Made by a program: the position numbers and the translations under genes
Assembly: GCF_002813915.1 (NCBI RefSeq)
Contig: NZ_CP019335.1
Span: 3,083,777 to 3,147,776, forward strand
DNA from: Tenacibaculum sp. SZ-18
GTDB taxonomy: Bacteria > Bacteroidota > Bacteroidia > Flavobacteriales > Flavobacteriaceae
Length of the DNA stretch: 64,000 bases
Direction of reading: 5' to 3'
Notes under the pieces: model-generated
The model's input: the letters and a program-made list of their open reading frames with translations, nothing else
What the model was told of the DNA's origin: nothing
Databases searched by the model: none
Shown: one piece after another, positions 33,988-43,457 of the stretch
How the letters are laid out: every line of letters begins with the position of its first letter
How positions within the stretch are numbered: position 1 is the stretch's first letter

Positions 33988-36465
33988 ATGAAAAAACTTT
34001 CTTTTTATTTATTATTCACCATACTGCTAAGTTCATGTAACACAACAAAACATGTCCCAGTAAATGAGTTATTATTAACTAAAAACACCATTACAGTAGA
34101 TAATGTTGAGCGTAATGATGAAAAATTAAAAGAACTTCTACTTCAACGCACAAATGCCCGTGCTATTGGTCTTCCTTTATCATTGTACTTCTATAACTTA
34201 GGAAATCCAAAAGGATCACAGGATGTAGATGAATGGAAAAAAAATCACCCAAAATGGTACAATACTTTCAAAGATATTTTCTCTGAAAAACAAAGTATTG
34301 CAGTTGCTAATTCATTTATAGGACTTAATCAATGGTATCTTAATAACGGGCAAGCACCTGAAATTATAAGTGACAAAAAAACAAAAAGTACAGTTAACAA
34401 CTTACGAATGTATTTTCAAACAGAAGGTTATTTCAGAGCTAAAGTATGGTCAAAGAAAGATACCGTTGGAGAGAAAAAGGGCGCAATTTCTTACTTTGTT
34501 GAGAAGAATAAACCATCATTTTTAGACTCAATTAAAATAAACATTCGCTCACAAGTATTAGATTCGATATACACAAGGGAAAAAGGAAATAGCTTTCTAA
34601 AAGTTGGAGAGCAATACAAAAATCAAAGTTTCATTAATGAAGCAAATCGTTTAGTAAAACTTTTCAGAAATAACGGTGTTTATCATTTTAATGAAAATTA
34701 TATAGAGTTTATTAATGATACCTTAAAAGACTACCAAAAAACAAAAGTTGAATTAGGAATTTTAGATCGATTAGTTGAGCAAGATGGAAACTATATTTCT
34801 AAGCCTTTCAAAATTCAAAAAATAAAAAACATCAACGTTTATACCGATTACACTTATAACAAGAGAAATGTTCCCTATTTAGACTCTATTTCCTATAATG
34901 GTGTTACGTTTTTTGCTCATGAAAAATTAAGATATAATCCAAAATATTTAAGTCAATCGGTTTTTATCAAACCTAATCAAATTTATACCGATTCGCTAAG
35001 AAATTTAACTCAATCTCATTTAAGAGCTTTAAGAAATTTCAAATCTACCTCAATAAGGTATAGTTCTTTAATGAATGATGATGAAGGTTTGGAAGCTAAT
35101 ATATTCTTAACTCCAAGAGAGAAATACACAATAGGTGTAGAAACAGAACTATCACGTTCTAATATTCGAAACTTCGATATTTCAGCCAAGTTTTCGATTA
35201 CAAACCGAAATACTTTTAAAGGATCAGAAATATTTAAATTATCGTTTTCTGGAGGTTATTTCAATTCGAGCAACGGACCTGGTTACGAGATAGGTACGAA
35301 CGCATCTCTTGAAGTTCCACGATTTATGGCACCTTTCGGTTTACACAAATTAGTTCCGAAAAGAATGCAACCTCGAACTATTTTTTCTTCTGGTTTAAAT
35401 ATTCAAAAAAATATAGCTCTTGACAAACAAAACATTTCTCTTGGGGTCGATTACAGATGGAATTTTAACCGAAAAAAATCAATTCAATTAGAATTAATAA
35501 ATGCTCAATATGTAAGAAACTTAAATGTTAGTAATTATTTTAATATTTATAGGTCTGAATATAGAAGTTTAATTGATATTGGAAAAAACACTATTCCTAA
35601 TATTACTCCACCTGAAAATATCCCTGGAAACTTTGAAGCCATTACTAATTACGCAATTAGCATTGCTAGCTCCCCTAATTTGAGTGCCTCAGATGCAACA
35701 ATCCTATCAAACATTATAAATAGGTACATAATTGTTACCTCAGATTTCCTTATACCGGAAATAGCTTATGCTTTTACATACAACAATCAAGAAAATGTTA
35801 AGGATAAGGACTTTTCTTATTTCAGATTTAGAATAGCAAATTCGGGAAATATTATGGGATTGTTATCCAATCAAACCAATGAAAACAATCAAAAAACAGT
35901 TTTTAAAATCCCAGTTGCTCAGTACTTTAAGACTGATATCGAGTATAAAAAATTTTGGGATTTAGGTCAAAATAATGTGATCGCACACAGAACACTATTA
36001 GGAGCAATAATTACATATGGTAATTCTGCAATACCGTTTTCAAGAAGTTACTTCGCAGGGGGGTCAAATGACATTAGAGCATGGAGAACATATGAACTAG
36101 GACCAGGTAGAAGGTTACCGGGTTTAGAATATAATATTGGGAGTTTAAAATTCTTAACCTCATTTGAATATCGATTTGACATCGCTGGAAGTTTAAAAAG
36201 TGCAATTTTTATTGATGCAGGAAATATTTGGGACATTACAAACTCTCCTTTAATAGACAAAGAATCTCGTTTCTCAGGATTAAAATCGTTGACTGATATC
36301 GCTGTTGGAACCGGATTTGGAGTTCGATATGATTTTAAATTTCTAATAGCTCGTTTAGACTTAGGATTTAAAGTACGTGAACCATACTTAACAGACAAAA
36401 GATGGTTTCAAAATTTTGGATTCTCAAATGCAGTATATAATATTGGAATCAACTATCCATTCTAA
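33988..36465 (+). CDS. tamL: BamA/TamA-family outer-membrane lipoprotein, TamL-like
   Basis: 825 residues. The lipoprotein signal ends LLSSC (Cys17), unlike classical TamA, and this is the mark of the Bacteroidota lipoprotein form TamL. POTRA-like domains fill about 25-350 (PSFLDSIKINIRSQVLDSIY, PYLDSISYNGVTFFAHEKLR). The Omp85 barrel follows, with RSYFAGGSNDIRAW carrying the conserved Arg-Gly-type lid motif and a C-terminal NIGINYPF. It is thought to help insert or transport envelope components with TamB; no tamB is in this window. The fbaA gene follows 108 bases later with its own promoter. Confidence 0.88.
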   Translation: MKKLSFYLLFTILLSSCNTTKHVPVNELLLTKNTITVDNVERNDEKLKELLLQRTNARAIGLPLSLYFYNLGNPKGSQDVDEWKKNHPKWYNTFKDIFSEKQSIAVANSFIGLNQWYLNNGQAPEIISDKKTKSTVNNLRMYFQTEGYFRAKVWSKKDTVGEKKGAISYFVEKNKPSFLDSIKINIRSQVLDSIYTREKGNSFLKVGEQYKNQSFINEANRLVKLFRNNGVYHFNENYIEFINDTLKDYQKTKVELGILDRLVEQDGNYISKPFKIQKIKNINVYTDYTYNKRNVPYLDSISYNGVTFFAHEKLRYNPKYLSQSVFIKPNQIYTDSLRNLTQSHLRALRNFKSTSIRYSSLMNDDEGLEANIFLTPREKYTIGVETELSRSNIRNFDISAKFSITNRNTFKGSEIFKLSFSGGYFNSSNGPGYEIGTNASLEVPRFMAPFGLHKLVPKRMQPRTIFSSGLNIQKNIALDKQNISLGVDYRWNFNRKKSIQLELINAQYVRNLNVSNYFNIYRSEYRSLIDIGKNTIPNITPPENIPGNFEAITNYAISIASSPNLSASDATILSNIINRYIIVTSDFLIPEIAYAFTYNNQENVKDKDFSYFRFRIANSGNIMGLLSNQTNENNQKTVFKIPVAQYFKTDIEYKKFWDLGQNNVIAHRTLLGAIITYGNSAIPFSRSYFAGGSNDIRAWRTYELGPGRRLPGLEYNIGSLKFLTSFEYRFDIAGSLKSAIFIDAGNIWDITNSPLIDKESRFSGLKSLTDIAVGTGFGVRYDFKFLIARLDLGFKVREPYLTDKRWFQNFGFSNAVYNIGINYPF

Positions 36466-36510
36466 AAAAATACTTAACTATAACGTAATCGTAATCTCTT
36501 CTTGATTTTC

Positions 36511-36540
36511 TTCTTTTACACGATTTTTTATGTAGTTTTG
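36511..36540 (+). promoter_or_regulatory. Promoter of fbaA
   Basis: CTTG at 36511-36514 and TAGTTTTG at 36533-36540 (exact TAnnTTTG), 18 bases apart. The start of transcription would be near 36547, before the ATG at 36574. Confidence 0.65.
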
Positions 36541-36573
36541 TTATCTTCATGACATCAATCTAAAACTTATAAA

Positions 36574-37632
36574 ATGATAAAACCTGGAGTTGCAACTGGA
36601 CGAGAAGTTCAAGAGATTTTCAAATTAGCAAAAGAAAAAGCATTCGCATTACCTGCTGTTAACGTTGTAGGTTCAAATTCAATAAACGCAGTTTTAGAAA
36701 CTGCAAAAGAAGTAAACGCTCCTGTAATTATTCAATTTTCGAATGGTGGAGCACAATTTAATGCAGGAAAAGGATTATCTAATGAAGATCAAAAAGCTGC
36801 AATTGCCGGAGCAATAGCTGGTGCAAAACATATCCATTTAATGGCAGAGGCTTATGGAGTTCCTGTGATTTTACATACAGATCATGCTGCTAAAAAGTTA
36901 TTACCTTGGATCGATGGATTATTGGATGCTAGTGAAAAACACTTCGCAGAAACTGGAAAGCCTTTATATAGTTCTCATATGATTGATTTGTCTGAAGAAC
37001 CAATAGAAGAAAATATTGAAATATGTAAGGAATACTTGGCTAGAATGAGTAAAATGGGTATGACCTTAGAAATTGAATTAGGAATAACTGGAGGTGAGGA
37101 AGATGGAGTTGACAACACTGATGTTGATAGCTCAAAATTATACACACAACCTGAAGAGGTTGCTTATGCATATGAAGAGTTAATGAAAATAAGCGACCAA
37201 TTTACAGTAGCTGCGGCTTTCGGAAATGTTCACGGTGTATACAAACCTGGGAATGTAAAATTAACTCCAAAAATTTTAAAGAATTCTCAAGAATACGTCT
37301 CTAAAAAGTATAACGTCCCAAGTAACACTATCGATTTCGTATTCCACGGTGGCTCAGGATCAACTGTAGAAGAAATTCGCGAATCAATCGGTTATGGTGT
37401 AATTAAAATGAATATTGATACAGATTTGCAATTTGCTTTTAATGAAGGTATAAGGGATTACATGACTGATAAAATTGAGTATTTAAAAACCCAAATTGGA
37501 AATCCAGAGGGTGACGATATACCAAATAAAAAATATTACGACCCACGTAAATGGTTACGTGAAGGTGAAATTACCTTTAGAACTCGTTTGAAGAAAGCAT
37601 TTGAAGACCTGAACAACATCGATACATTATAG
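36574..37632 (+). CDS. fbaA: Class II fructose-bisphosphate aldolase
   Basis: 352 residues, the length of the larger (FbaA-type) class II enzymes. Metal ligands appear in LHTDHAAKKLLPW and FGNVHGVYKPG; FVFHGGSGS holds a further His and the phosphate loop. Near residue 170 GGEEDGVDNT is typical of the subclass. It cleaves fructose 1,6-bisphosphate in glycolysis and forms it in gluconeogenesis. It has its own promoter and is followed by accD, which also seems to have one. Confidence 0.95.
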   Translation: MIKPGVATGREVQEIFKLAKEKAFALPAVNVVGSNSINAVLETAKEVNAPVIIQFSNGGAQFNAGKGLSNEDQKAAIAGAIAGAKHIHLMAEAYGVPVILHTDHAAKKLLPWIDGLLDASEKHFAETGKPLYSSHMIDLSEEPIEENIEICKEYLARMSKMGMTLEIELGITGGEEDGVDNTDVDSSKLYTQPEEVAYAYEELMKISDQFTVAAAFGNVHGVYKPGNVKLTPKILKNSQEYVSKKYNVPSNTIDFVFHGGSGSTVEEIRESIGYGVIKMNIDTDLQFAFNEGIRDYMTDKIEYLKTQIGNPEGDDIPNKKYYDPRKWLREGEITFRTRLKKAFEDLNNIDTL

Positions 37633-37657
37633 ATTTTTAATCACATTTTAGTTTAAT

Positions 37658-37691
37658 TTTGGTAATTAACTTTAGTTTTTTACTTATTTTG
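37658..37691 (+). promoter_or_regulatory. Candidate promoter of accD
   Basis: TTTG at 37658-37661 and TTATTTTG at 37684-37691 (one mismatch to TAnnTTTG), 22 bases apart, 44 bases before the accD ATG. Confidence 0.5.
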
Positions 37692-37735
37692 CGGGCTAAA
37701 TAACAAACTGACTAAATACTATAATACATCGTAAT

Positions 37736-38593
37736 ATGGCTTGGTTTAAACGAAAAGATAAAGGGATTCAAACCCCTACAGAAGAGAAGAAAGACACTCC
37801 TAAAGGTTTATGGTACAAAACTCCTAGTGGAAAAATTATTGACACAGATGAGTTAAAAAGGAATCTTTATGTTAGTCCAGAAGATGGTTATCACGTAAGA
37901 GTAGGAAGTAAAGAATACTTTGAATTATTCTTCGATAATAATGAATTTACTGAACTTAACGAGAAGTTAACAGCAAAAGATCCTTTAAAATTTCAGGATA
38001 CTAAAAAATACCCAGAGCGTTTAAAAGCTGCACAAGAAAAAACAGGATTGAAAGATGCTGTAAGAACTGCAGTGGGAAAATCGCAAGGTAAAGATTTAGT
38101 AATTGCTTCAATGGATTTCGCTTTCATTGGAGGTTCAATGGGAAGTGTTGTTGGAGAGAAAATAGCAAGAGCTATTGATTACTCAATTCAGAATAACACT
38201 CCTTTCTTAATGATTTCAAAATCTGGTGGAGCACGTATGATGGAAGCTTCTTTATCCTTAATGCAATTGGTAAAAACTTCTGCAAAATTAGCTCAATTAG
38301 CAGATGCAAAGATTCCATATATTTCTTTATGTACTGATCCAACTACTGGAGGAACAACAGCGTCTTTCGCTATGTTGGGAGACATTAACATTGCTGAACC
38401 AAATGCTTTAATCGCATTTGCTGGACCTAGAGTTGTAAAAGATACAACAGGAAAAGAATTACCTGAAGGGTTCCAAAGATCTGAATTTGTATTAGAACAC
38501 GGTTTCTTAGACGGAATTTATGAAAGGAAAGACCTGAAAAAACAGGTAAACCTGTATTTAGATTTAATACAAAATCAACCTGTGAGAGCATAA
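37736..38593 (+). CDS. accD: Acetyl-CoA carboxylase carboxyltransferase subunit beta, zinc-free variant
   Basis: 285 residues. The crotonase-like carboxyltransferase fold is clear ([52 protein letters not shown]). It transfers the carboxyl group from carboxybiotin to acetyl-CoA with AccA, the first step of fatty acid synthesis. The N-terminal zinc ribbon has lost its Cys ligands: where the family has Cys pairs, this protein reads WYKTPSGKI and [14 protein letters not shown]. The residues around these positions are conserved, so the fold is probably kept without metal. A strong terminator follows. Confidence 0.94.
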   Translation: MAWFKRKDKGIQTPTEEKKDTPKGLWYKTPSGKIIDTDELKRNLYVSPEDGYHVRVGSKEYFELFFDNNEFTELNEKLTAKDPLKFQDTKKYPERLKAAQEKTGLKDAVRTAVGKSQGKDLVIASMDFAFIGGSMGSVVGEKIARAIDYSIQNNTPFLMISKSGGARMMEASLSLMQLVKTSAKLAQLADAKIPYISLCTDPTTGGTTASFAMLGDINIAEPNALIAFAGPRVVKDTTGKELPEGFQRSEFVLEHGFLDGIYERKDLKKQVNLYLDLIQNQPVRA

Positions 38594-38596
38594 AAC

Positions 38597-38626
38597 AAAA
38601 AACCAGCCCAAAAGGCTGGTTTTTTT
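38597..38626. terminator. Bidirectional terminator after accD
   Basis: AAAAAACCAGCC (38597-38608), loop CAAAA, GGCTGGTTTTTT (from 38614), T run to 38626. It serves accD and the convergent lipoprotein gene. Confidence 0.88.
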
Positions 38627-38650
38627 CAACTGAAAAACTACTATCTCTAC

Positions 38651-39493
38651 CTATTTATTTCTTAACGAAATCTCCATGCTTTCTCCATTTGCATTGGTTA
38701 AGGTAGCCTTATTATTACACGACCCATCTCCAAAGTCAAGTGTGTAAACTTCACCATTTTTTGATATCTCTGTAACTCCACTTACTATATATTTACAAGC
38801 ATATTCTCTTCTTAAGTTTTCTGTAATTGTTCCAGTAAACTCAATACCATATTTATTGACAAACTTCCAACTACCAGAAATAGAATAAACATCATCTCCC
38901 CTTAAAAACGTATTATCACCTTCAATTTTCTCGCGAATTCTTGTTCCTTCCAATACTACAGTTTCACCTGATGATAAAGTCAAACTTAAATCTACTGTAT
39001 GGGTAGCTTCCTTATTTCCATTACCATTCTCTTTAACTTTCACAATAGATTTCGATCCTTCCAACTGATTTCCGTCTATTGATAACTCTTCAAAGGTTAC
39101 AGACTTTGAATATCCTGAATCTGTTTTTTCATAAACAATAATTATTTTGCCTGCAAATTCTCTACCTCTTTTACCAACACATCCTTCGCCAAAATCTAAA
39201 GTAATTGTCACAGTATTTTCATTTGGATTCTCTTCTACAGTGCGAACCACACAATCAGAAACACTACTTTTACTCTGATCAACACCTTTCCCTAATAAAT
39301 TGAAATCGTTATCATCATCTTCTAAAATATTGTCAATATCGGCAGTAATGTCATCTGCTAAAACAACAGCTTCAACATCGTCTGTAGTTAAATCTGTTTC
39401 TGTCGTATCTATTCCTTCACCATCAGAGCATGAAGCCAACACTACCATTCCAATTATTGCTAATAGTCGTAAATTAAAAACCTTAAGTATCAT
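38651..39493 (-). CDS. Hypothetical lipoprotein
   Basis: 280 residues. The lipoprotein signal ends VLASC (Cys22), and an acidic Thr/Asp-rich linker follows (about 25-65). The rest is beta-rich with repeated patterns such as ITLDFGEGCVGKRGREFAGK and, near the end, YTLDFGDGSCNNKATLTN. The two similar segments suggest an internal duplication. No family was recognised. Surface or periplasmic location is inferred from the lipobox. It is monocistronic, convergent with accD. Confidence 0.8.
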   Translation of the reverse strand: MILKVFNLRLLAIIGMVVLASCSDGEGIDTTETDLTTDDVEAVVLADDITADIDNILEDDDNDFNLLGKGVDQSKSSVSDCVVRTVEENPNENTVTITLDFGEGCVGKRGREFAGKIIIVYEKTDSGYSKSVTFEELSIDGNQLEGSKSIVKVKENGNGNKEATHTVDLSLTLSSGETVVLEGTRIREKIEGDNTFLRGDDVYSISGSWKFVNKYGIEFTGTITENLRREYACKYIVSGVTEISKNGEVYTLDFGDGSCNNKATLTNANGESMEISLRNK

Positions 39494-39616
39494 AATTATA
39501 AGTATTAAAAGTTAATCTGATTCTTTGACTTGAAGATTCTAAAAAGGTTTAATTTGAAATAAAAAAGATTATTCAATTTAAGAATATCCCTAATATAAAA
39601 TTTCAAAAATTAATTG

Positions 39617-39645
39617 TACATTTGCCACTTCAATGAAATTCATTG
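39617..39645 (+). promoter_or_regulatory. rpsO -7 element and palindrome in the leader
   Basis: TACATTTG (39617-39624) matches TAnnTTTG. Seven bases on, near the expected transcript start, lies the perfect palindrome CAATGAAATTCATTG (39631-39645), 31 bases before the rpsO ATG. It could fold into a 5'-end hairpin. Confidence 0.5.
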
Positions 39646-39675
39646 GTACATTAAAATTATTTAAACAATATTGGT

Positions 39676-39945
39676 ATGTATTTAACTAAAGAAGTAAAGG
39701 AAGACATTTTTGCAAAGCACGGTAAAGGCGCACAAGATACAGGTTCTACAGAGGGACAAATCGCGTTATTTACTCACAGAATTAATCACTTAACTGAGCA
39801 CTTAAAAAAGAATCGTAAAGATTTTAATACTGAGCGCTCTCTAGTGAAAATGGTAGGTAAGCGTAGAAGCTTGTTAGACTACCTTAAGAAAAAAGATATC
39901 AGCAGATATCGTGCAATCATTAAAGAATTAGGAATTAGAAAATAA
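39676..39945 (+). CDS. rpsO: 30S ribosomal protein S15
   Basis: 89 residues, full length. The conserved segments GSTEGQIALFTHRINHLTEH and GKRRSLLDYLKKKD bind the 16S rRNA central domain. It is an early-binding protein of the small subunit. It is followed by a strong terminator and then pnp, the widely conserved rpsO-pnp order. A palindrome in its leader might take part in feedback control, which is known for S15 in other bacteria with different RNA structures. Confidence 0.97.
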   Translation: MYLTKEVKEDIFAKHGKGAQDTGSTEGQIALFTHRINHLTEHLKKNRKDFNTERSLVKMVGKRRSLLDYLKKKDISRYRAIIKELGIRK

Positions 39946-39954
39946 TACCTAAAT

Positions 39955-39986
39955 AAAAAGAGGCTGGAATTTTCAGCCTCTTTTTT
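39955..39986 (+). terminator. Terminator between rpsO and pnp
   Basis: AAAAAGAGGCTG (39955-39966) pairs with CAGCCTCTTTTT (39974-39985) and T residues follow. It separates most rpsO transcripts from pnp. Confidence 0.85.
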
Positions 39987-40092
39987 GTTATCTTTAGCAA
40001 AAGTTGTAACTTATTTCAACTTCCATTGAAACAACAACACACACAACACAACACACAACCTAAAAAATTAATTTTTTATTAGAAAACATTTT

Positions 40093-42273
40093 ATGATTCC
40101 AAAAGTATTTAGCCAAGTAATTGAACTTGGAGACGGAAGAACTATCACATTAGAAACTGGAAAGTTAGCAAAACAAGCAGATGGTTCTGTTGTTGTAAGA
40201 ATGGGAGACACAATGTTACTGGCGACTGTCGTATCGGCAAGAACAGCAAATCCAGGTATTGACTTTTTACCTTTAACTGTAGATTATAGAGAAAAATTTG
40301 CAGCTGCTGGTAGATATCCAGGTGGATTTATGAAGCGTGAGGCAAGGCCAAGTAACGAAGAAATTTTAACTATGCGTTTAGTGGATCGTGTTTTACGTCC
40401 ATTATTCCCGAAAGATTATCATGCAGAAACTCAGGTAATGATTCAATTAATGTCTCATGATCCTGAAGTAATGCCAGACGCATTAGCTGGATTAGCAGCT
40501 TCTACAGCTATTCAATTATCAGACATTCCTTTTGAAGCTCCTATTTCAGAAGTGCGTGTAGTACGTGTAAATGGAGAATTCATCGTTAATCCAAGTAGAG
40601 CTCAATTACAAGAAGCGGACATCGATTTAATGGTTGGTGCTTCTAGTGAATTCGTAGCAATGGTAGAAGGAGAAATGGATGAAGTTTCTGAAGAGGAAAT
40701 GGCAGAAGCTATTAGAGTTGCACACGAAGCTATTAAAGTTCAGTGTGAGGCGCAAACTAAATTAGCAGAAGCATTTGGTAAAAAAGAAACTCGTGAATAC
40801 GAAGGTGAAGCAGAGGATGAAGAATTAGCAGCTAAAATTCATGAAGCGACTTACCAAAAATGTTACGATATTGCTAAAAAAGGAACTTCTAAACAAGAAA
40901 GAGGATTGGCTTTTTCGGAAGTAAAAGAAGAAGTTTTAGCTATGTTTACTGAAGAAGAATTAGAAGAAATCGGAGATTTAGTTTCTAAATACTTTAGTAA
41001 AGCACATAAGGCTGCTGTACGTGATTTGACATTAAACGAAGGATTACGTTTAGATGGTCGAACTACTACAGATATTAGACCAATTTGGTGTGAGGTAGAT
41101 TATTTACCAAGAACACATGGTTCATCAATTTTTACAAGAGGAGAAACTCAAGCATTAGCTACAGTTACATTAGGAACTTCTAGAGATGCGAATATGATTG
41201 ATTCACCTACATTACAAGACGAGGAGCGTTTTTACTTACACTATAACTTCCCTCCATTTTCAACAGGAGAAGCGAGACCAATAAGAGGAACTTCTCGTCG
41301 CGAAATAGGTCATGGAAATTTAGCACAACGTGCATTACAAGGAATGGTTCCAGAAGACTGTCCTTATACTGTTCGTGTTGTTTCTGAAGTATTAGAAAGT
41401 AACGGTTCTTCTTCTATGGCAACTGTTTGTTCTGGTACAATGGCATTGATGGATGCTGGTGTAAAATTAAAAAAGCCTGTTTCAGGAATTGCTATGGGTT
41501 TAATTTCTGATGGTGATCGTTATGCTGTTTTATCTGATATTTTAGGTGATGAAGATCACTTAGGAGATATGGATTTTAAAGTAACTGGAACTGCAGATGG
41601 AATTACAGCTTGTCAGATGGATATTAAAATTAAAGGTCTTTCCTATGAAATTTTAGTAAAGGCTCTAAAACAAGCTCGTGATGGTCGTTTACATATCTTA
41701 GAGAAATTGACAGATACAATCGCAACTCCAAACGAATCAGTAAAAGCTCATGCTCCTAAAATGGTTACAGTTCGTATCGCGGGAGACTATATTGGTGCGG
41801 TTATTGGACCTGGAGGAAAACACATTCAAGAGTTACAAAAAGAAACCGAGACTACAATAGTTATTAACGAAGATGAAGTTACTGAAGAAGGAATCGTTGA
41901 AATTTTGGGAACTAGTCAAGAAGGTATTGATAAAGTATTAGCTAGACTTCAAGCAATCACTTTTAAACCTGAAAAAGGAAGCGTTTACGAAACTAAAGTT
42001 GTAAAGATTCTTGATTTTGGTGCAGTAGTTGAGTATACTGAGGCTCCAGGAAACGAGGTTTTATTGCACATTTCTGAATTAGCTTGGGAACGAACTAACA
42101 ACGTTACTGATGTTGTAAATATCGGTGATATTGTTGATGTAAAATACTTCGGTGTAGATCCTAAGACCCGTAAGGAAAAAGTTTCTAGAAAAGCTTTATT
42201 ACCAAGACCTCCTAGACAAGATAAAAAACCTAGAGAAGACAGAAAGCCTAGAGAAGATAAAAAAGAAAACTAG
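40093..42273 (+). CDS. pnp: Polyribonucleotide nucleotidyltransferase
   Basis: 726 residues. Two RNase PH domains ([20 protein letters not shown] near 55-75; [14 protein letters not shown] near 318), then KH ([16 protein letters not shown] near 575) and S1 ([20 protein letters not shown] near 640). A repeated basic tail follows ([18 protein letters not shown]). The enzyme degrades RNA 3' to 5' with phosphate and forms a trimer, often with other decay factors. The Lys/Arg/Asp repeats at the C-terminus may bind partners or RNA. It lies downstream of rpsO and is followed by a strong terminator. Confidence 0.97.
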   Translation: MIPKVFSQVIELGDGRTITLETGKLAKQADGSVVVRMGDTMLLATVVSARTANPGIDFLPLTVDYREKFAAAGRYPGGFMKREARPSNEEILTMRLVDRVLRPLFPKDYHAETQVMIQLMSHDPEVMPDALAGLAASTAIQLSDIPFEAPISEVRVVRVNGEFIVNPSRAQLQEADIDLMVGASSEFVAMVEGEMDEVSEEEMAEAIRVAHEAIKVQCEAQTKLAEAFGKKETREYEGEAEDEELAAKIHEATYQKCYDIAKKGTSKQERGLAFSEVKEEVLAMFTEEELEEIGDLVSKYFSKAHKAAVRDLTLNEGLRLDGRTTTDIRPIWCEVDYLPRTHGSSIFTRGETQALATVTLGTSRDANMIDSPTLQDEERFYLHYNFPPFSTGEARPIRGTSRREIGHGNLAQRALQGMVPEDCPYTVRVVSEVLESNGSSSMATVCSGTMALMDAGVKLKKPVSGIAMGLISDGDRYAVLSDILGDEDHLGDMDFKVTGTADGITACQMDIKIKGLSYEILVKALKQARDGRLHILEKLTDTIATPNESVKAHAPKMVTVRIAGDYIGAVIGPGGKHIQELQKETETTIVINEDEVTEEGIVEILGTSQEGIDKVLARLQAITFKPEKGSVYETKVVKILDFGAVVEYTEAPGNEVLLHISELAWERTNNVTDVVNIGDIVDVKYFGVDPKTRKEKVSRKALLPRPPRQDKKPREDRKPREDKKEN

Positions 42274-42296
42274 AATTTATTATTTTCATAAATGTT

Positions 42297-42332
42297 AAAA
42301 AAATCGTCAATTTTACTTGACGATTTTTTTTA
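42297..42332 (+). terminator. Terminator after pnp
   Basis: AAAAAAATCGTCAA (42297-42310), loop TTTTAC, TTGACGATTTTTTT (42317-42330). Fourteen pairs. Confidence 0.9.
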
Positions 42333-42411
42333 TTTATTGCATAGCCTTATAGAACTCCTTTTAATTATTAATTAAACGATAAATTTCCCTGCGTTTCCGT
42401 TTTCAGAAACT

Positions 42412-42690
42412 GTCATTCAAATTTTACACCTCTAACAAAGCAAACACTAACCCAAACGTACCTATTGGCGCAATCAACTATTACCTTGAATTTCCTCTTG
42501 AAATAAAGTTTAAACTGCCAAAAACTGAAAACATTACTTTGATAGAAGCTTAGAGTTATTTACATCTTTTAAATAGTGATGAGTATCTTAACTCGAATAG
42601 TGATAATTAGTTTGAACCTGCTAAATTATTTGATATCAAAGAAAATGATATTCTGTAAACAATGGTGCGGCAAACAATATTCAACTAAGC
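42412..42690 (+). pseudogene. Decayed coding remnant, unknown family
   Basis: One frame reads coherently across at least three stops: KFYTSNKANTNPNVPIGAIN, then YYLEFPLEIKFKLPKTENIT, stop, SYLHLLNSDEYLN, stop, FEPAKLFDIKENDIL, stop. Composition looks coding rather than random, and the stops are spaced as in a decaying gene. No family was recognised. The rest of 42333-43457 contains no intact gene. Confidence 0.35.
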
Positions 42691-42974
42691 AAAAACTTTT
42701 ATTGTAACTTGAAAGGGTTGTTACAAACAATACTTAGGTTTTGATAATTCTACCTGAACAAATTTTAGCACAGAAAATATAAACTTTTAAGGTGGTTTTA
42801 CCTTTAAATTTATATTTTCAAAGCTCTTTTTTACAGATCACTCTATTCTTAAGTAATCTTAAAACTTGTTAATCCATTTTTCCTTACGTAACCCTTCCAT
42901 CTTTTTAAGGATTCCTATATAGACGTAAAAATTAAAGTCTTCTTTATTTAACATTAATCCAGAAAAAACATTAC

Positions 42975-43277
42975 ATGAAAAACGTTGAACTAATCTCTAT
43001 CTTCTCTTTTTCATTTTTACTTTTTACTGTCAAGTTCCTTTTTTATTAGATTTACCAGTATCTCTCAAACTCTACCCTTAATTATTCTGTCATTGATATA
43101 AATACAATTATGAATACGATTACAAATCCTCCATTAGATATTATTCCTGCCGACGCAATATTTTAACCTGAATCATAGGCGATAAATGAAAGAATAAATA
43201 CTAAAGACATCTCAAGAGTTATTAAAAATATCGAATATAGTATGAAATCATGTAGTGAAATAATTGATAATTGTTAG
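42975..43277 (+). pseudogene. Decayed coding remnant with N-terminal hydrophobic segment
   Basis: A single 101-codon frame from ATG (42975) to TAG (43275) is broken by TAG, TAA and TAG. It starts with a hydrophobic stretch (ISIFSFSFLLFTVKFLFY), continues YLSNSTLNYSVIDINTIMN and ends INTKDISRVIKNIEYSMKSC. This looks like a small secreted or membrane protein gene that has been lost. Family unknown; chance cannot be excluded. Confidence 0.3.
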
Positions 43278-43457
43278 TTTTTCAAATGAGCAATCACTTA
43301 ACCAATAAAATTGTACAGCTGGAAACATATATTCTTAAATAGGTAATTTTTGAAAGAATACAAAGACTCTACATTATAATATTAGTTAATAAAAAACAGA
43401 TCAAAATCAACATAAATAGTATAAGGTTTTGTTTCTTTGCTTCACTAAAAAGCTACT

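Noticed and set aside
36048..36398. 116-codon frame opposite the tamL barrel region
   Set aside because: Antisense shadow, no signal or motif.
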